The translations under genes and the position numbers were made by a program. DNA of 64,000 nucleotides from Flammula alnicola (taxonomy: Eukaryota > Basidiomycota > Agaricomycetes > Agaricales > Strophariaceae): NCBI GenBank assembly GCA_015499995.1, contig JADNRV010000047.1, positions 272,423 to 336,422 on the forward strand. Reading direction: 5' to 3'. This document shows, one piece after another, positions 38,268 through 49,639 of this stretch; the stretch's first letter is position 1; each line of letters starts with the position of its first letter. The notes under the pieces were generated by a model that worked only from the letters and a program-made list of their open reading frames with translations, made no database searches and was not told the origin of the DNA.

Positions 38268-38320
38268 GTCACAGTGCGGGAGAAACGTTCGGCTCCATCC
38301 ACCTCGGGGACAACATCTGA

Positions 38321-40365
38321 GAGAATTCCATGACAAGATGTCAGAACCGAGAGATTGTATCAAAATTACTGTATTTTAATATAGATCTGTTCTTCATTAA
38401 TCACGAGGCCATGTACCGCGAAAGCTGCTCTAGCATCTTTTTAAAACCAGTAGGAGACACGGGTTGCGCCGGCTGCACGGCCCGCTAATCGAACACACTA
38501 GACGTTGGTTTGAAATTCATGAAATTCTCCGAGTTGTTCGAAGCCTTTGCCACCGTTGTTGACAAATCCTTCTGTTCGTTTATGCTGCATATTTAGAACT
38601 CTCGTTATCTTCTCCCATATGGATTGGGCGTCTAAAGGCCGTCTCAGGTTTTCCGACAACGATCCACTGCGGGTACCGCCCCAAACACTGGCATTGCAAA
38701 GCACAACCATGAACCTGGCACTTTCGACATTTTCCACTCTTGATTCAATATAGATGGCTAATGCTACACCCTGGCACAGAATCAGGACCATCCTCCTTTC
38801 AAACTTGTCCAAGGGCCGTCCCACTGCAAACAGTGTTAGGGATGCAGTACATGTTGAAGAACCACTCCCAACACGAGAGCCAGCCTCGACGCCGACAACG
38901 AAATAGCACCGAAAAATCACGCTCTACCGTCTGTTCGTGTTGACCACCACCACCATCGGCCTTGGGTCAGCAAAAGCCATCGCAGCATATCTAGGCGAAA
39001 ACTACGTGTCGATGACGATTGAGTAGATAGCAGGCGTTGCGGTATTTCTCGCGTGAGTCCACGCCACAGGATGTACAAAGACTGAAATGCCACTGCCTTT
39101 CATCGATCATCATTCTACCTACTCTAGGCTTTTCTTCATCTGTTCACTAGAAACTGATTCATCTCAATAGCCAAAACATTGCTGCTGGTCGACTATGAAC
39201 TAGCCCAAATCTTATGGAAACTATTCAGGATTCTATCTTTGACTCTTCCGAGGCGTGTATCGGAGTTCATCTGGCTTTTCGTGGTGAGGTTCGGTCAGCC
39301 GGGATTTGTGGGGAAGGTTGGGACGCCAGGTGGTGTTGGTACTTTCGGAGCGGGCTTTGTGGTATTTTGATTATGAAGTACGGAAACTGGCATGGGTGCA
39401 AAGTGCGGTAACGTGGACCACGAAGATATGTACGTATCCTTCTATGCAGCTTACTCTTGTCTTCTCAGGCTTATTCGTCTAACCTCCCTATGTAGCTCGC
39501 TTCACACCACGCTTCACGGCACTGACATTTCGTCGATCTTCTAGATTCGGTAGGCGTACACGGTCATATTCGATGATTACGGTCATTCTTACGAACATTC
39601 AATCCTCGATATGACGTCTAATCAATCGATTTCATCATTCACCTCCTGGTTATCCCTACTTCAATCAAAGACGGGTCCGCGACGACCTACATGAATACCA
39701 ACGTATGGTGACTCTCATCCTACCATAACCTATCCACCCTACTTCTTCGAAACTTTGAGAGATAGAACAGTAACCTGGAGAGGTGAATACGGACAGCTCT
39801 CCTTCAATTCTGGTGCACAATTTCCTACTACTTACGTGCCTTTTCAGCCGAAAGCCGTGCATCTCGTGCTGTTCTTCGAGATTGGGAGGCATAGAACGTG
39901 CGCGCGAATAGGTGAATATGGACCACTCTCTTCCGATGCTGGTGCTCAATTTCCCTGACTTTTCAGCCGAAAAGCCGTACGTCTCATATCGCAGATGCCG
40001 TCAGAGAGCTTGAGGCACTTTCGCTATATATAGGATTGTCAATTCTCGAAAGCGCATGATGGACTTCTATCTATCTCCCGTGATCAGTGTGGCTTGAGGG
40101 GTGGGGGCGGAGAGGTTGTTGCGCTTTACGACAATTGCAGGGTGCTCTGTGCCGAGCCTGACCACCGTGACGTCTCTTGCATAAGTATGCTGCGGGTTCG
40201 GGCCCAGCTCCCGAGCTTATATTAGTCTTCTAAATCCGTTATCGTCGTTCAGGGCATCCTCGATTCTGTATCTTCCACCTGAGTCAATGATCCTACAAAA
40301 GTTGGCGAGATAAAGTACCGGACTCTCGGACGACTTCTTTCGCCTTTCAACCTCTTCTGCTCTGC
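38321..40365. other. No gene recognised
   Basis: A minus-strand open frame at 38498-38920 (140 codons) includes MVLILCQGVALAIYI and SGSLSENLRRPLDAQ. It may be an exon of an unknown gene, but no partner exons are clear. Apart from the tandem duplication at 39762-39988, I see nothing else until the MFS gene. Confidence 0.35.
39762..39988. repeat. Imperfect tandem duplication, unit about 110-130 bp
   Basis: Two diverged copies of one segment, from GATAGAACAGTAACC / CATAGAACGTGCGCG through GGTGAATA(C/T)GGAC to TTTTCAGCCGAAA and AGCCGT, follow each other directly. Confidence 0.7.
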
Positions 40366-42466
40366 ATGGCCTCCGAAGAATCGCCCCTCCTCTCGTCGAC
40401 TCTCGAGTTCGGCGCGGCTACCACCAAACGTGAGGATGTCTATCTTCGGTTTTCCGCGAAACAGAAGAGGAATATCTTGATCGTCGTTGCTGGCTGTGGA
40501 CTACTGCCATGTCAGTTCTCCTAATAGTTATAGGCAGGCTAATTTTCTAACCACCATCGTAGTTTTCGTGACGGGGACGTTTACGCCTTCGTTGCCTCAA
40601 GTCGCGCATGATCTAGGATCAACAGGCGAAATCGTCAAGTGAGTTATTTATTATTCTTGGAAATCGATATCAATGAATGATCTATATTCTATTAGTCTAG
40701 CTGTCAGTCTATCTTTGTTTGCAATGTCGATTGGGGCTCTTGTTGGTGCCACCTATTCCACGTTCTGTAAGTAATTAATGCGCCCCACTCTCATTTTTTT
40801 GGCCAACTCCTTAATTATGCGTGATAGATGGTCGAAGACCTGTCTATCTCTATTCTCTGCCTGTCCTCTTCATCGGCTCCATCGGCGTTTCTACTGCCAG
40901 AAGTATCCCATCTCTCCTGACATGGAGATTTATTCAGGCCATGGGTGCCTCTCCAGCATCTGTTGTCGGCACCGGCGTCATCGGAGATATCTTCAAAATC
41001 GAAGAAAGAGGCCGGGCGATGAGTGTATTTTTCGCTGTGAGTACACCTCAAACCAACTTTTATGAGTGAGAATGACAGCGGATTCGTCAAGGCTACACTT
41101 GTCGGCCCATCTCTCGCTCCTCTCGCTGGAGGTAAGTTGATCTGTATCTCTATTAAATGCGAGAGGGCCATGAATCTTGACGTTATTAATTAACGAAGGT
41201 TACGCAACCCATTATTACTCGTGGAGAGCTATGCAAGGAACCCTAGGCGTTCTCGGTCTTATTGCATTCTCTTTTCTGTATTTTCTACTGCCCGAGACGA
41301 GTCAACCGGGCGAAAGAGATATCGACAAAATGAAACAAAAGAAGGGGTTCACATTTGTCAACCCTCTCCGACCTCTGTGGCTTCTTCGCAGTCCGACTTT
41401 ATTCGCGATTGTGAGTCCTATGCACCGTAAACTGCTGCGGATCATTAACACTATTGATTGTACTTAGGCGATAATCTTATCTGCTTGCATTACAACTGTT
41501 TGGGGTAGGTATATGCCGGTCTCCAGAGAAATATTGCTAACGTCGAGCAATTTCTAGTGCAACTGATACCCCTGGCGTACACTATCGTATGTCGTTTGTT
41601 CTATCTATGAAGGAGAACAAGCATCTCATATTGGACTTTGATACTGTCAAGGGCGAGCGCTATAATGTACACAATGAGGCCTTGATTGGGGCCTGTTTTC
41701 TGCCCTCAGGGCTTGGAAATTTGGGTTCGTCGTCAATGCTGCTTCATAACGTCTCGCCCAGCGAACCTTACCTTTTGATTACAGTGGGGGCAGTCATAAT
41801 AGGGCCCGTATCGGATCGCACAGTCATCCGATGGCGACAAAAACGCGGTGGAATCTGGTATCCCGAGGACCGGCTGAGGGCCGCTCTCTTCCCAATCCTG
41901 ACCATTGTTCCTACCTCGATTCTCGTCTCCGGTTTAGTGAACCGATTTGTTGATGGAACTCCTGGTCTGGTTCTGAGTTTAATCTGCTTATTCGCCAATG
42001 GTGTAGGAGTGAGTGGTCCCATGCCGTCTCATCTCGATTCCTCATTCTTAACGTAACCTCTGTGTGTTGCCACAGGTCGATATGGCGTTTGGTCCATGCG
42101 CTGCATATCTCGTCGACATCATGCATTCTCGAAGTGCGGAAAGCTTAGCAGCTAACAGGTATTCATCATGCAGTAGTGCACTCAGATATCATCCACCATT
42201 GACTATTATTCAAGCGCCCTACGGTCTCTGATAATTTCTGTAGCGGTAGCAATTTCCCTTCCCATGATCGACCGCTTTGGCGTCGTTGAAACTAATGCCC
42301 TGTGCGCTGTACTGGTATGGATATCTTATGGGTAAGCTTACCCTCTCAGTCAGATGAAAGCTATATGTATCTGATCCTCCACAGGGCGCTTTGGTTTATC
42401 ATATGCCACGGAGAACGATTGAGGGCATGGGTAGACATCGGATATTCAGTTGGGGACACCAATTAA
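40366..42466 (+). CDS. MFS transporter, DHA1 (drug:H+ antiporter) type
   Basis: About a dozen exons join in frame from the ATG at 40366 to the TAA at 42464-42466, giving roughly 480 residues and about 12 membrane spans. The loop 2-3 motif reads STFYGRRPVYL. The fourth span has RFIQAMGASPASVVGTG followed by DIFKIEERGRAM, the DHA1 pattern of motifs B and beyond. The central loop (PETSQPGERDIDKMKQ) and the second half (IIGPVSDRTVIRWRQKRGG) also fit. It would act as a plasma-membrane proton-coupled exporter of small molecules; the substrate is not predictable. Two broken pieces of a related gene lie at 2780-3060 and 42690-42900. The nearest neighbours give no biosynthetic cluster. Confidence 0.88.
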
Positions 42467-42689
42467 TGAAATAAGCACTCTTCCTTGTCATGGTCGTTGG
42501 ATATCGTACTTTATATTGTCGATTAGAGAGTTGTCGGTACCATACGTACGCGTCAGAGTAGAGGTCAGAAAAGATACTTGTAAATGGACATTGACTAAAA
42601 ATAGTAGTACGTCGACCTCGTCTGATGCACTACGAATATTGCACGGTACTCCGCAGCCCACACATCTCCTCTCTCCTTGCTGATCTAGT

Positions 42690-42900
42690 AACCCATCATT
42701 TTCCTCAGAGCCACCCTTGTCCGCTGACAAAATTGACACTACGAGAAGACCGGTTGTCAGCATAGGCGTCATCGAAGGTGTCTTCAGATTCGAAGAACAA
42801 CGCCGAGATGGGAGTCCATGCATCATGGCTCGCAAATCCTTCGCCCGTCTTGCTGGAGGTGATATGTCTCTCTTAAATGTAAGAGAGCCTTGACGCCGCT
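42690..42900 (+). pseudogene. Second MFS transporter relic
   Basis: GVIEGVFRFEEQRRDG here corresponds to GVIGDIFKIEERGRAM of the intact gene just upstream, and is followed by a remnant of the next exon. Only this internal segment survives. It matches the relic at 2780-3060 in position relative to the Argonaute gene. Confidence 0.6.
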
Positions 42901-43700
42901 GCTATCCTCAACACTTGTGTTATTCGCTTAGAGTCTGGAGCTGGAATTGTCACCCTCCACGAGACCTTTCCACTTCCCATTCGGAAACAGCATTGCTGGG
43001 CTCTACTTCGCACACGCGTTGCAGTGGGACATCTCGACGGCATACAGTATATGCACCGTTTTGAACGCTGAAACTAACGAAATCACGTAGTCAGCGAACA
43101 GGCTTGTATTTGGCCCATATACTTGCGAGCAACTTGCGAGGATTCGACACCGATAAAGTAAGTTGGACGAGATATTAGTATTGTGGAAATACGAGGCTGA
43201 GCGCGAAGCTTTATTGCTACTACAGATTGAAGATGCAAGAATAATTGGTGCCCAGGCCGAATACAGCGCCATGGATATCGTTAACAGCGGTGTACCTCTT
43301 GCGGCATCAGTTGAAGTGGAGAAAAACGGTGGTGAGGACGAGGAAAGCGATGAGACCGCAACAGATCCTCTGGTCGACTGTTGTCATCTCGCACGCCTGC
43401 CAAGAACCTCATCAGCAATCAGATCGTCACGAGTTTTGTCTGCCTCCATAGTACTTGCACATTCCGAATAAGCTGCGTGCAATAGAACAAACGATTGCAT
43501 TTTAAATAAACAAAGAGATCATTATACAAAGCAAGACAGAGACCATTGCAGACTTTGCGAACCAGTCGGAATAAAGCGAGCATAAAGCATAAAGCGGTGA
43601 GAGGACGTGAAGACGACGTTACTCGTGGGATTTAGGACGTGGAAGTTCGTAATAGATTTGATATTTCTTCAGCGACAGGTTTCGTTTTGTATCATGGCAT
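42901..43700. other. No clear gene
   Basis: A plus-strand open frame at 43163-43471 (102 codons, acidic middle) has no recognised domain and no counterpart downstream of Argonaute A. Confidence 0.35.
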
Positions 43701-46700
43701 TCACTAAATACTTCATTGTGAGCAACGGGATATAATTTTATAAAATCGAGACAACAGCCAACATACAGAAAAATACATATTCCTCTGTTGGTTTGCGTGA
43801 ATCGGCCTGTAACCCGCTTTGTACGCCTCGAGATCCGCACCGGGGCCAGATGCCTGAGTGCTTGTGTCAGAAAGGTTGAGCCGTTCCCTGGGGTTATAGT
43901 GGTTCTTGGACCGAGAACAGACTATGTCCGCATCTGTCAAGAGGGTGAGTTACTACCAACGTCTTCAAAGAAAAGGCAACGCACAATATACCGGGGCAGG
44001 AATCGATACCGAGCGAGTCGATCGAGCATAAACGTGACATAAAGCGAAGGAAAGGGCCTGAAGAGCGTCCGCACTTGATTGAAGCATCAGCAACCCTGCG
44101 AAGAACATTTGAAAAAGGTCCCTCACCCGAAGCCGATTTCCTAAATTCCAAAATCGTTAGGAACACGCTGGATATTTTGACTAGCGATATGACTCACATC
44201 GTGCAATACCTATCATAGCCGCGTTAAGATCAGAGAAATGTATCAAAGTGCACTAGGCCAGTGATGGTGTCACTCACAGAGTAATGGGCAGGTCGACTCG
44301 TACCCAGAAGGCCTGCATGGCTTTGGAGAATGAAGTCAAACTCTGTCGGGTGAGTAATATCGGTATCGACGACAGTTCCAGCGGGACAATTTCCACTCCT
44401 ATCCGCTATATTGCCAGCAGCCGGAGGGAAGAACCTATTATTGTCTATCAGCTCTGCAGCACTGCTCAGCAATCAGTCGAATTCTATAAGTCCTACGTAC
44501 TGGTTGTGATGTCGCTTCCCAACAACGATCAAAGTTATCTTCGGATTGATATTAAGCTCCCTGCAAGCCTCTGAAACAATAGTTCGACTTCATCGGATCT
44601 CACAGAATGCAGTAACTCGCCTTTGATCAATGGGAGTTCTAGAAACTTTGTCAGCAATCAAGTGTAGCGCAATATCCATTCATATCTTACCCAGATCTAA
44701 TACGTGTTGGAATTGTCCTTCCGAAACACCGTCTGTTGGATTGAAATCAGAAAATAAGTTCATCTTGCCCATCATGTACTGGGAAACGTACCGCGATAGA
44801 AAATCAGCCTTTTCGGGATTGAACCCTGCTTCCCTTTCTTCTCGGCGAGTTCGTGATATGACATGTAGAGCTTGAGAACATCCTGAGGAAATTGTGATTA
44901 CTTTAGAACCCTCAAAATTCTGTAAATGATTGACGAAAGTCAGTTACCATGCACATCTCTTTGAGGTCGTCGATGATTTCTTGACGTCCTGTTTGGACAC
45001 GAGATGTGGCCACGTATTTCGCTGCGTTGGAGTCGACGCTACCGACAACTGCAGTGAAGGATGGGCGAGCTTGAGCGCCAGGAGGGGGATGTATTACATC
45101 GGCGCCTGAACAAAAAATGTGAGCAGTTACGCCGAATTTATCTGGCGGGGAAGATAGAACAACCAACCTATGACAATCGCTGGATTGTTAGGATCAGTTA
45201 TGACCTCGACAGCTGTAGATTCGGGAATTGCGTTAATTCCTCCAAGCTTGACATTAACCCTAAATCGTGATTGGAGGCTTGGCTGATAATTAAAAGGCCA
45301 ACTGTACTTACTTGAGCATCACGTTTGCCCAGTACTGTGGCTTTGCATTGCTGCATTTCTTCGCCTTCAAGCACTGAGTCGCGACCCCGGCCTAAACGAA
45401 ATGGCCTTATCAGTAACTGAAGCTCTGGATCTTACGAAAATATCAGACGTACTGTCACATCCCCGAAGCTGCAAATATTATCACGTTAATGACGTCTGAA
45501 TATATCAAGGAGAACAAGTATCATCACATACTGTTTGACCGCCGTATATATGTCGTTGCCTCCTTCCGGAAGCACAACAACGATCAAAGAAGGTAAACCA
45601 CCAAGCTTTTGCATACATTCCCCCCCTGCACCTTTCAATTGCTTTGAATAAGATGTCGAGGCTTGTAAGTATCTGTAGATTAATGATGAAAATTCCGAAA
45701 AAACTGACCTCTTCGATATTACCCTGGCCGTTTTGGTACTTGACAAGCGGGTCCTTAGTTTGTACTGCGATACCTATGCGCGAGATCAATTCGTAAAGAT
45801 GATCCATTTTAAAAACTGAAATATTCTTACCGACACTCGCACATGACTCCAAGAATCCCCCGATCATGTTCCGGATGGCGTTGTCGTTAAAGTTTCTCTG
45901 CGTATCATAGATCACAACCATCCATCGGGCAATAGACGAACTTTTGAAGAACTTCTTGTCAATCCTAATATATGATCGTAAACGAGCTTTGTGGACAGCG
46001 AATATTTCAAACTTACATGTTCCAGGCGCCATTCCGCGGCGTCTAATACTCATGAATTAGAAGATAGAGTCGTGATAATCCATATTCCGGATAAAGGGAT
46101 CACTTGCCTCCATCGCCTGACGCCCTTGGCCACTATATTTGAGGCTCGGTGGATTGATGATCCGTGCTCCGATCTCGAGGGGCTCGGGGTTGATCTCCAT
46201 GCCAAACTGCCTCACGTAGTCGGATTGCCCATGCTGAAGGTCCTATGGGAGTCAAATTTGTTTTATTAACTCAAGTAGTATGCGAGGAAATAATGTCGCC
46301 TACCCTCATACCCGTCTTGATAAGCTCAAGTTTTTCGTGTGGTTTCTTAGTAGAAAACTGGAGTATATCTTTGACCTTCTCTTCCGGGATAGTTGTTTCC
46401 TTGTTGAGAAATTGTCCCCTAAGAACCATACACATTTCCAAAGGGATCATGGCACTAGCTCCGACCTGGATGTGAGCATCATGAAACAAAACTATGAGTT
46501 GATGCTATTCTTAGCTAAAGATAATGCGTACCTGGGCGCAAACGGTCGTCGGGGAACGTAAAGGCCTCCCCAAGCTCTGGAAATATTGAGCGACCGTCAT
46601 TGTAGCGCCTGCATGCGTGGTGAATTGCAACGTATTTGCGCCTTCACTGCTCACGTCGGTAATTACACGAGGTTTGCTTTGCCCAGTAGTCGCAGGGACC

Positions 46701-47975
46701 ACGATGCGCACACCCCTGAGGAACTTCTTCAAGCGGATTCTCTGTTGGTCGGGAAAGTTCTGTGTTGGAGAGAGATATGCAGGGCTCGAGTTGATGGGCC
46801 GTCCAAAAAAGTCGTTACAGAGTTCAACGAGAGGCCCTTCTTTGTACATCACAGTAGTCGCCAGATCAATGTTGAGTACGAGACGGCCAATGCCAGGGCG
46901 GACCGACTGAAAAATACCTCGCCACACTTCGAGACCACCGCCGATGGCCTGCCTGTCAGCTGGAGTGAAAAACGAGCGGGCTCTAAACGGGTTACACAAG
47001 TTGGGTTGCATTCTAACCACCACGTTTAGAGCCTGTAAGTGTCCGTTCAGTTTCAAAATGATGGACCCGAATTCCCAGACTTATAATGAATGAAACTGAC
47101 CTGGAGAAGGGTTGAGATCGTCTCATCGAACGACTGCTGGCCGTCGTAATAGCGGTGGAGAGTCCTATTATCAAATATCGCTCAGGAAGGCGCTTGTATG
47201 AAAGCATTCTAACTTACTCGGTATTTCTTGTAGCCACTCTCGTGAGTGTAATGTAGTATACTCTGGGCGGACGGGTAGGATTTCCGCCTCCATTGGACTG
47301 CGGCAAGCTAACAGGAAACTGTGCGACGAAGAGAATAGAAAGATATGAAAAGGAGCACTCAGATTTCTGATAATGGCATTCCTACCTTCCGAGAATTGGT
47401 CTCTCCCAAATCAAGCTCGCGAGGGGCAAACGCGTTCTTCTGCCCGTCATAGACAATCTTGGGAGTAAAGATGTTTGGCTCCTGCGATTGAAGAATCTTG
47501 AAAAGCTCCATCTTGAAGCGAGCAGGGAGTCTCTCAGGATCCACCACTGGGCGAATTAGCGGCGCGTTCCATTACCATCCATTCATCGCAAAACTTACCG
47601 ACTGCGATTAAATAAGCACTTCAAAACATGAATAGGTACGAAAAATGGCCACATAACATACCATCATAATGAGAAATGTCGTCGTCTTCATGAGTAAGTT
47701 CAAACGAGTTGACCTTAATGCGAATCGCTCTCCCTGCAGTCCCAAAACCGGGTCTTCTCACACCGATCGTATTGACGTGAGCTGATTCACATCAACAACG
47801 TAAAATATTGAATACGATCCAACACATCTACGAAAACGTGCTCACCAGCTGCGCTAGGAGGGCCACCTGGCCTGCTCCCTCGACCAGCACCACCGCCTCG
47901 GCCACCAGCAAGAGGAGGAGTGTTACCTCGTCCTCTCCCGGGGCCGCCGCGGCCTGGTGCGTTTCGTGGGGGCAT
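43701..47975 (-). CDS. Argonaute B (QDE-2-like, RNA silencing)
   Basis: This is a paralogue of Argonaute A with the same exon plan and no frame break found. The N-terminal tail is Gly/Arg-rich ([17 protein letters not shown]). The PAZ/linker exon covers about 46540-47030 and the MID segment reads [18 protein letters not shown]. The PIWI slicer residues are present: D in GADVIHP, E in [10 protein letters not shown] in [10 protein letters not shown] and H in SRSKNHY. The 3 nt exon recurs at 47599-47601, the GC donor at 46106-46107, and the tiny VLHD and EIGF exons near the 3' end. The protein ends MYFS after the last intron, as in A. By eye the PAZ regions agree at about three quarters of positions, so the duplication is old and both copies appear kept by selection. 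Role: guide-RNA-directed silencing, cytoplasmic in most fungi. Confidence 0.93.
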
Positions 47976-48067
47976 GTCTTGTCGATCTCAGCAAACAGCG
48001 AATTTAAGAAAATATGAAAGTACCAGTGGCACGTTGGGAAGAAACCCTGTGGAGGAGGGGGTGGGGG

Positions 48068-48073
48068 TTTATA
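48068..48073 (-). promoter_or_regulatory. TATA box of Argonaute B
   Basis: TATAAA on the minus strand, about 95 bp upstream of the start at 47975, matching the position seen for Argonaute A. Confidence 0.5.
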
Positions 48074-48855
48074 TGGCAATAAGGATGCTGTGCGTGGGAA
48101 ATCGATAAGCCTAAGCGCCCGTGAACTATAACAAGAAGGGTAATCGCACCATCCTCGTTTCACCCTGGAAAGATGCAAAGCTTGTGTATGAACCTTATTC
48201 TATTCTTGCGTGAGAGTCAGCCAAAGATATCCCGCTGGACGCATTCGACATTCACTCATGTGAATTTGGACGTAGCGACATGGATACTACACTGTGCCGC
48301 ATGCTGGGCCCCATATCTATACACTTCTGGTTAATGGGGCTGTTGACCGGAGAATGTGGGCAAGAAAATGTTGGTCTGGAGGCGATAGTACTGAGATAAT
48401 TGCGCAGTCAGAAGGCTGATTACAAGGTGAGAAATCGAAGGCTCACCTGTCAAGAACCTGTTCAAGTGACCACAGTGTGGAAAATCCGAGAATCAAGCAT
48501 AGCAATCGCCCCCCGGATTTGGAGTTTCATGACTGTGCGTGAGTCAACATGTCAGTCAAAGTTCAAGCGATATTGTTATCACGAGCTGCGAGTTCCGCGG
48601 CTATTAGACAAGCCTGCCGCTCTCTTATCTGTTCATTCCATTTACGAGTCTTCGCCGAGATATATCATTGACTTCACCAATGGTAGTGTCGCCATAGACC
48701 TCGAACTGCAGGGTTCATTACAAGTACTTTGCTTGAACCATATACTGAACACACGCACTCTGGCATAGGGAACAGGACCAGCAGACGGCCTCAAAGGAAC
48801 CTGCGGCGCTCAGACGGAATTAAACGAGAAAGCCCGTGATTTCATTCCACCAACA
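48074..48855. other. No gene recognised
   Basis: An open frame at 48400-48768 (plus, 122 codons) lacks any recognisable feature. The segment separates Argonaute B from the 3' end of the J-domain gene. Confidence 0.4.
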
Positions 48856-49639
48856 CTACGAGGTAATCCCCTTGAAGACGGTGTAGCTGAATAACAACAA
48901 CCCCAATACCTGAAGCGACCTGAAAAACGGCATTTCGTTTCGAATTTTGTCCAATTCGCGCTCTGCGTCTTCTGTTTTCCGTCGTGATCCTGTCAAGACG
49001 TCCTCGTGAATAGGGTACGAGAAGGGTTTCCCTTGAGCCGACCAAGGATCCTGCTTGGAGTATGGCGAGGATTTTGGACCGAAGTTGTAATCAGGAGGTG
49101 GCTTCTTTGGAAAACCTCTGGGTCGAGTCTCCCATGCGTGACTTGCGCGAGCTGTTCGGGTAGGAGGGGCGCGTGGATGGTACGGCGGATAAGTGAACGC
49201 AGGAGTTCGATGAAGAAGGCTGCGGTCGTATGCCCGCCTGCAAAACTTTCAGAAAGCATCCAGCTGCATCCAAGCCTCTAAATTTACCTTTCTCGGTCGT
49301 CGCTTAGGACTGCATATGCTTCGCTGGCTTTCCGAAACAACGCCTGCGAGTTCGGGTCTTTAGAGACGTCGGGATGGTGTAGTTTGCTCAACTGTGGGAC
49401 ATAAGAATTCCGTCTTCGAGGAGATGCCGCCAAATAAGAACCTTGTAAAAGTGTGACTAGATATACTTGAAAAATGAGTCCTAACGAGGGGCGAAATGTT
49501 GAGCAAAAATCACTTTAATTTGGGATTTTGAAGCTGATTGTGAGAGACCCAAGGTCTCGTAGTGTGTTCTACGACTGCATGTCGTAAAGAGAGTTCTAAT
49601 TCCTCTTCTAGAGGAACTTGAAGATGGGGGAAGGAGCAT
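48856..49639 (-). CDS. Small J-domain (DnaJ-like) protein, probably mitochondrial
   Basis: Four exons on the minus strand: 49514-49639, a 15 nt exon at 49442-49456 (SHFYK), 49288-49391 and 48856-49237. They total 208 residues in frame. The J-domain occupies about residues 26-85: [17 protein letters not shown], then SHFYK, then LSKLHHPDV with the HPD triad, then [21 protein letters not shown]. The 15 nt exon supplies the start of helix II and is needed for a normal J-domain. The first 25 residues ([20 protein letters not shown]) are Ser/Arg-rich without acids, like a mitochondrial presequence. The C-terminus has a single hydrophobic segment ([12 protein letters not shown]). It would stimulate an Hsp70 at a membrane. 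Homologues are common in fungi. Confidence 0.85.

Larger units (their letters stand above)
32180..38320 (+). pseudogene. DUF6534-type membrane protein, split by two elements
   Basis: The ATG at 32180 opens MASLPDAPGSLELSK. Exons then encode the typical order of DUF6534 proteins: GPW, LLAGLLNSGLFGIL, YYLAFPKDRAVTRGLVYWVY, LLEASQTVLLIHDLFETF, LWFSIPILTGI, ALCDVIVAVCMTYTLSR and TVETGTLTAATAI, a seven-helix membrane layout. A 4.1 kb fold-back element (33316-37419) lies at the next intron. The gene resumes with AIVSLILAF, KLYSNSMMVLLNNR and IGH, then is cut again by a hAT-type MITE at 37621. Past that it ends GETFGSIHLGDNI and stops at 38320. Dropping the MITE and one 8 bp duplication restores the tail frame. 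One exon junction near 32400-32470 also does not fit in frame. Function of the family is unknown. Confidence 0.8.

Noticed and set aside
38498..38920. 140-codon minus-strand frame as a membrane protein gene
   Set aside because: Some hydrophobic runs but no recognisable family, no clear start context and no joined exons; left as unassigned.
40132..40220. tRNA-like stretch with GGGTTCGGGCCC
   Set aside because: No acceptor stem, D-arm or anticodon arm can be formed around it.
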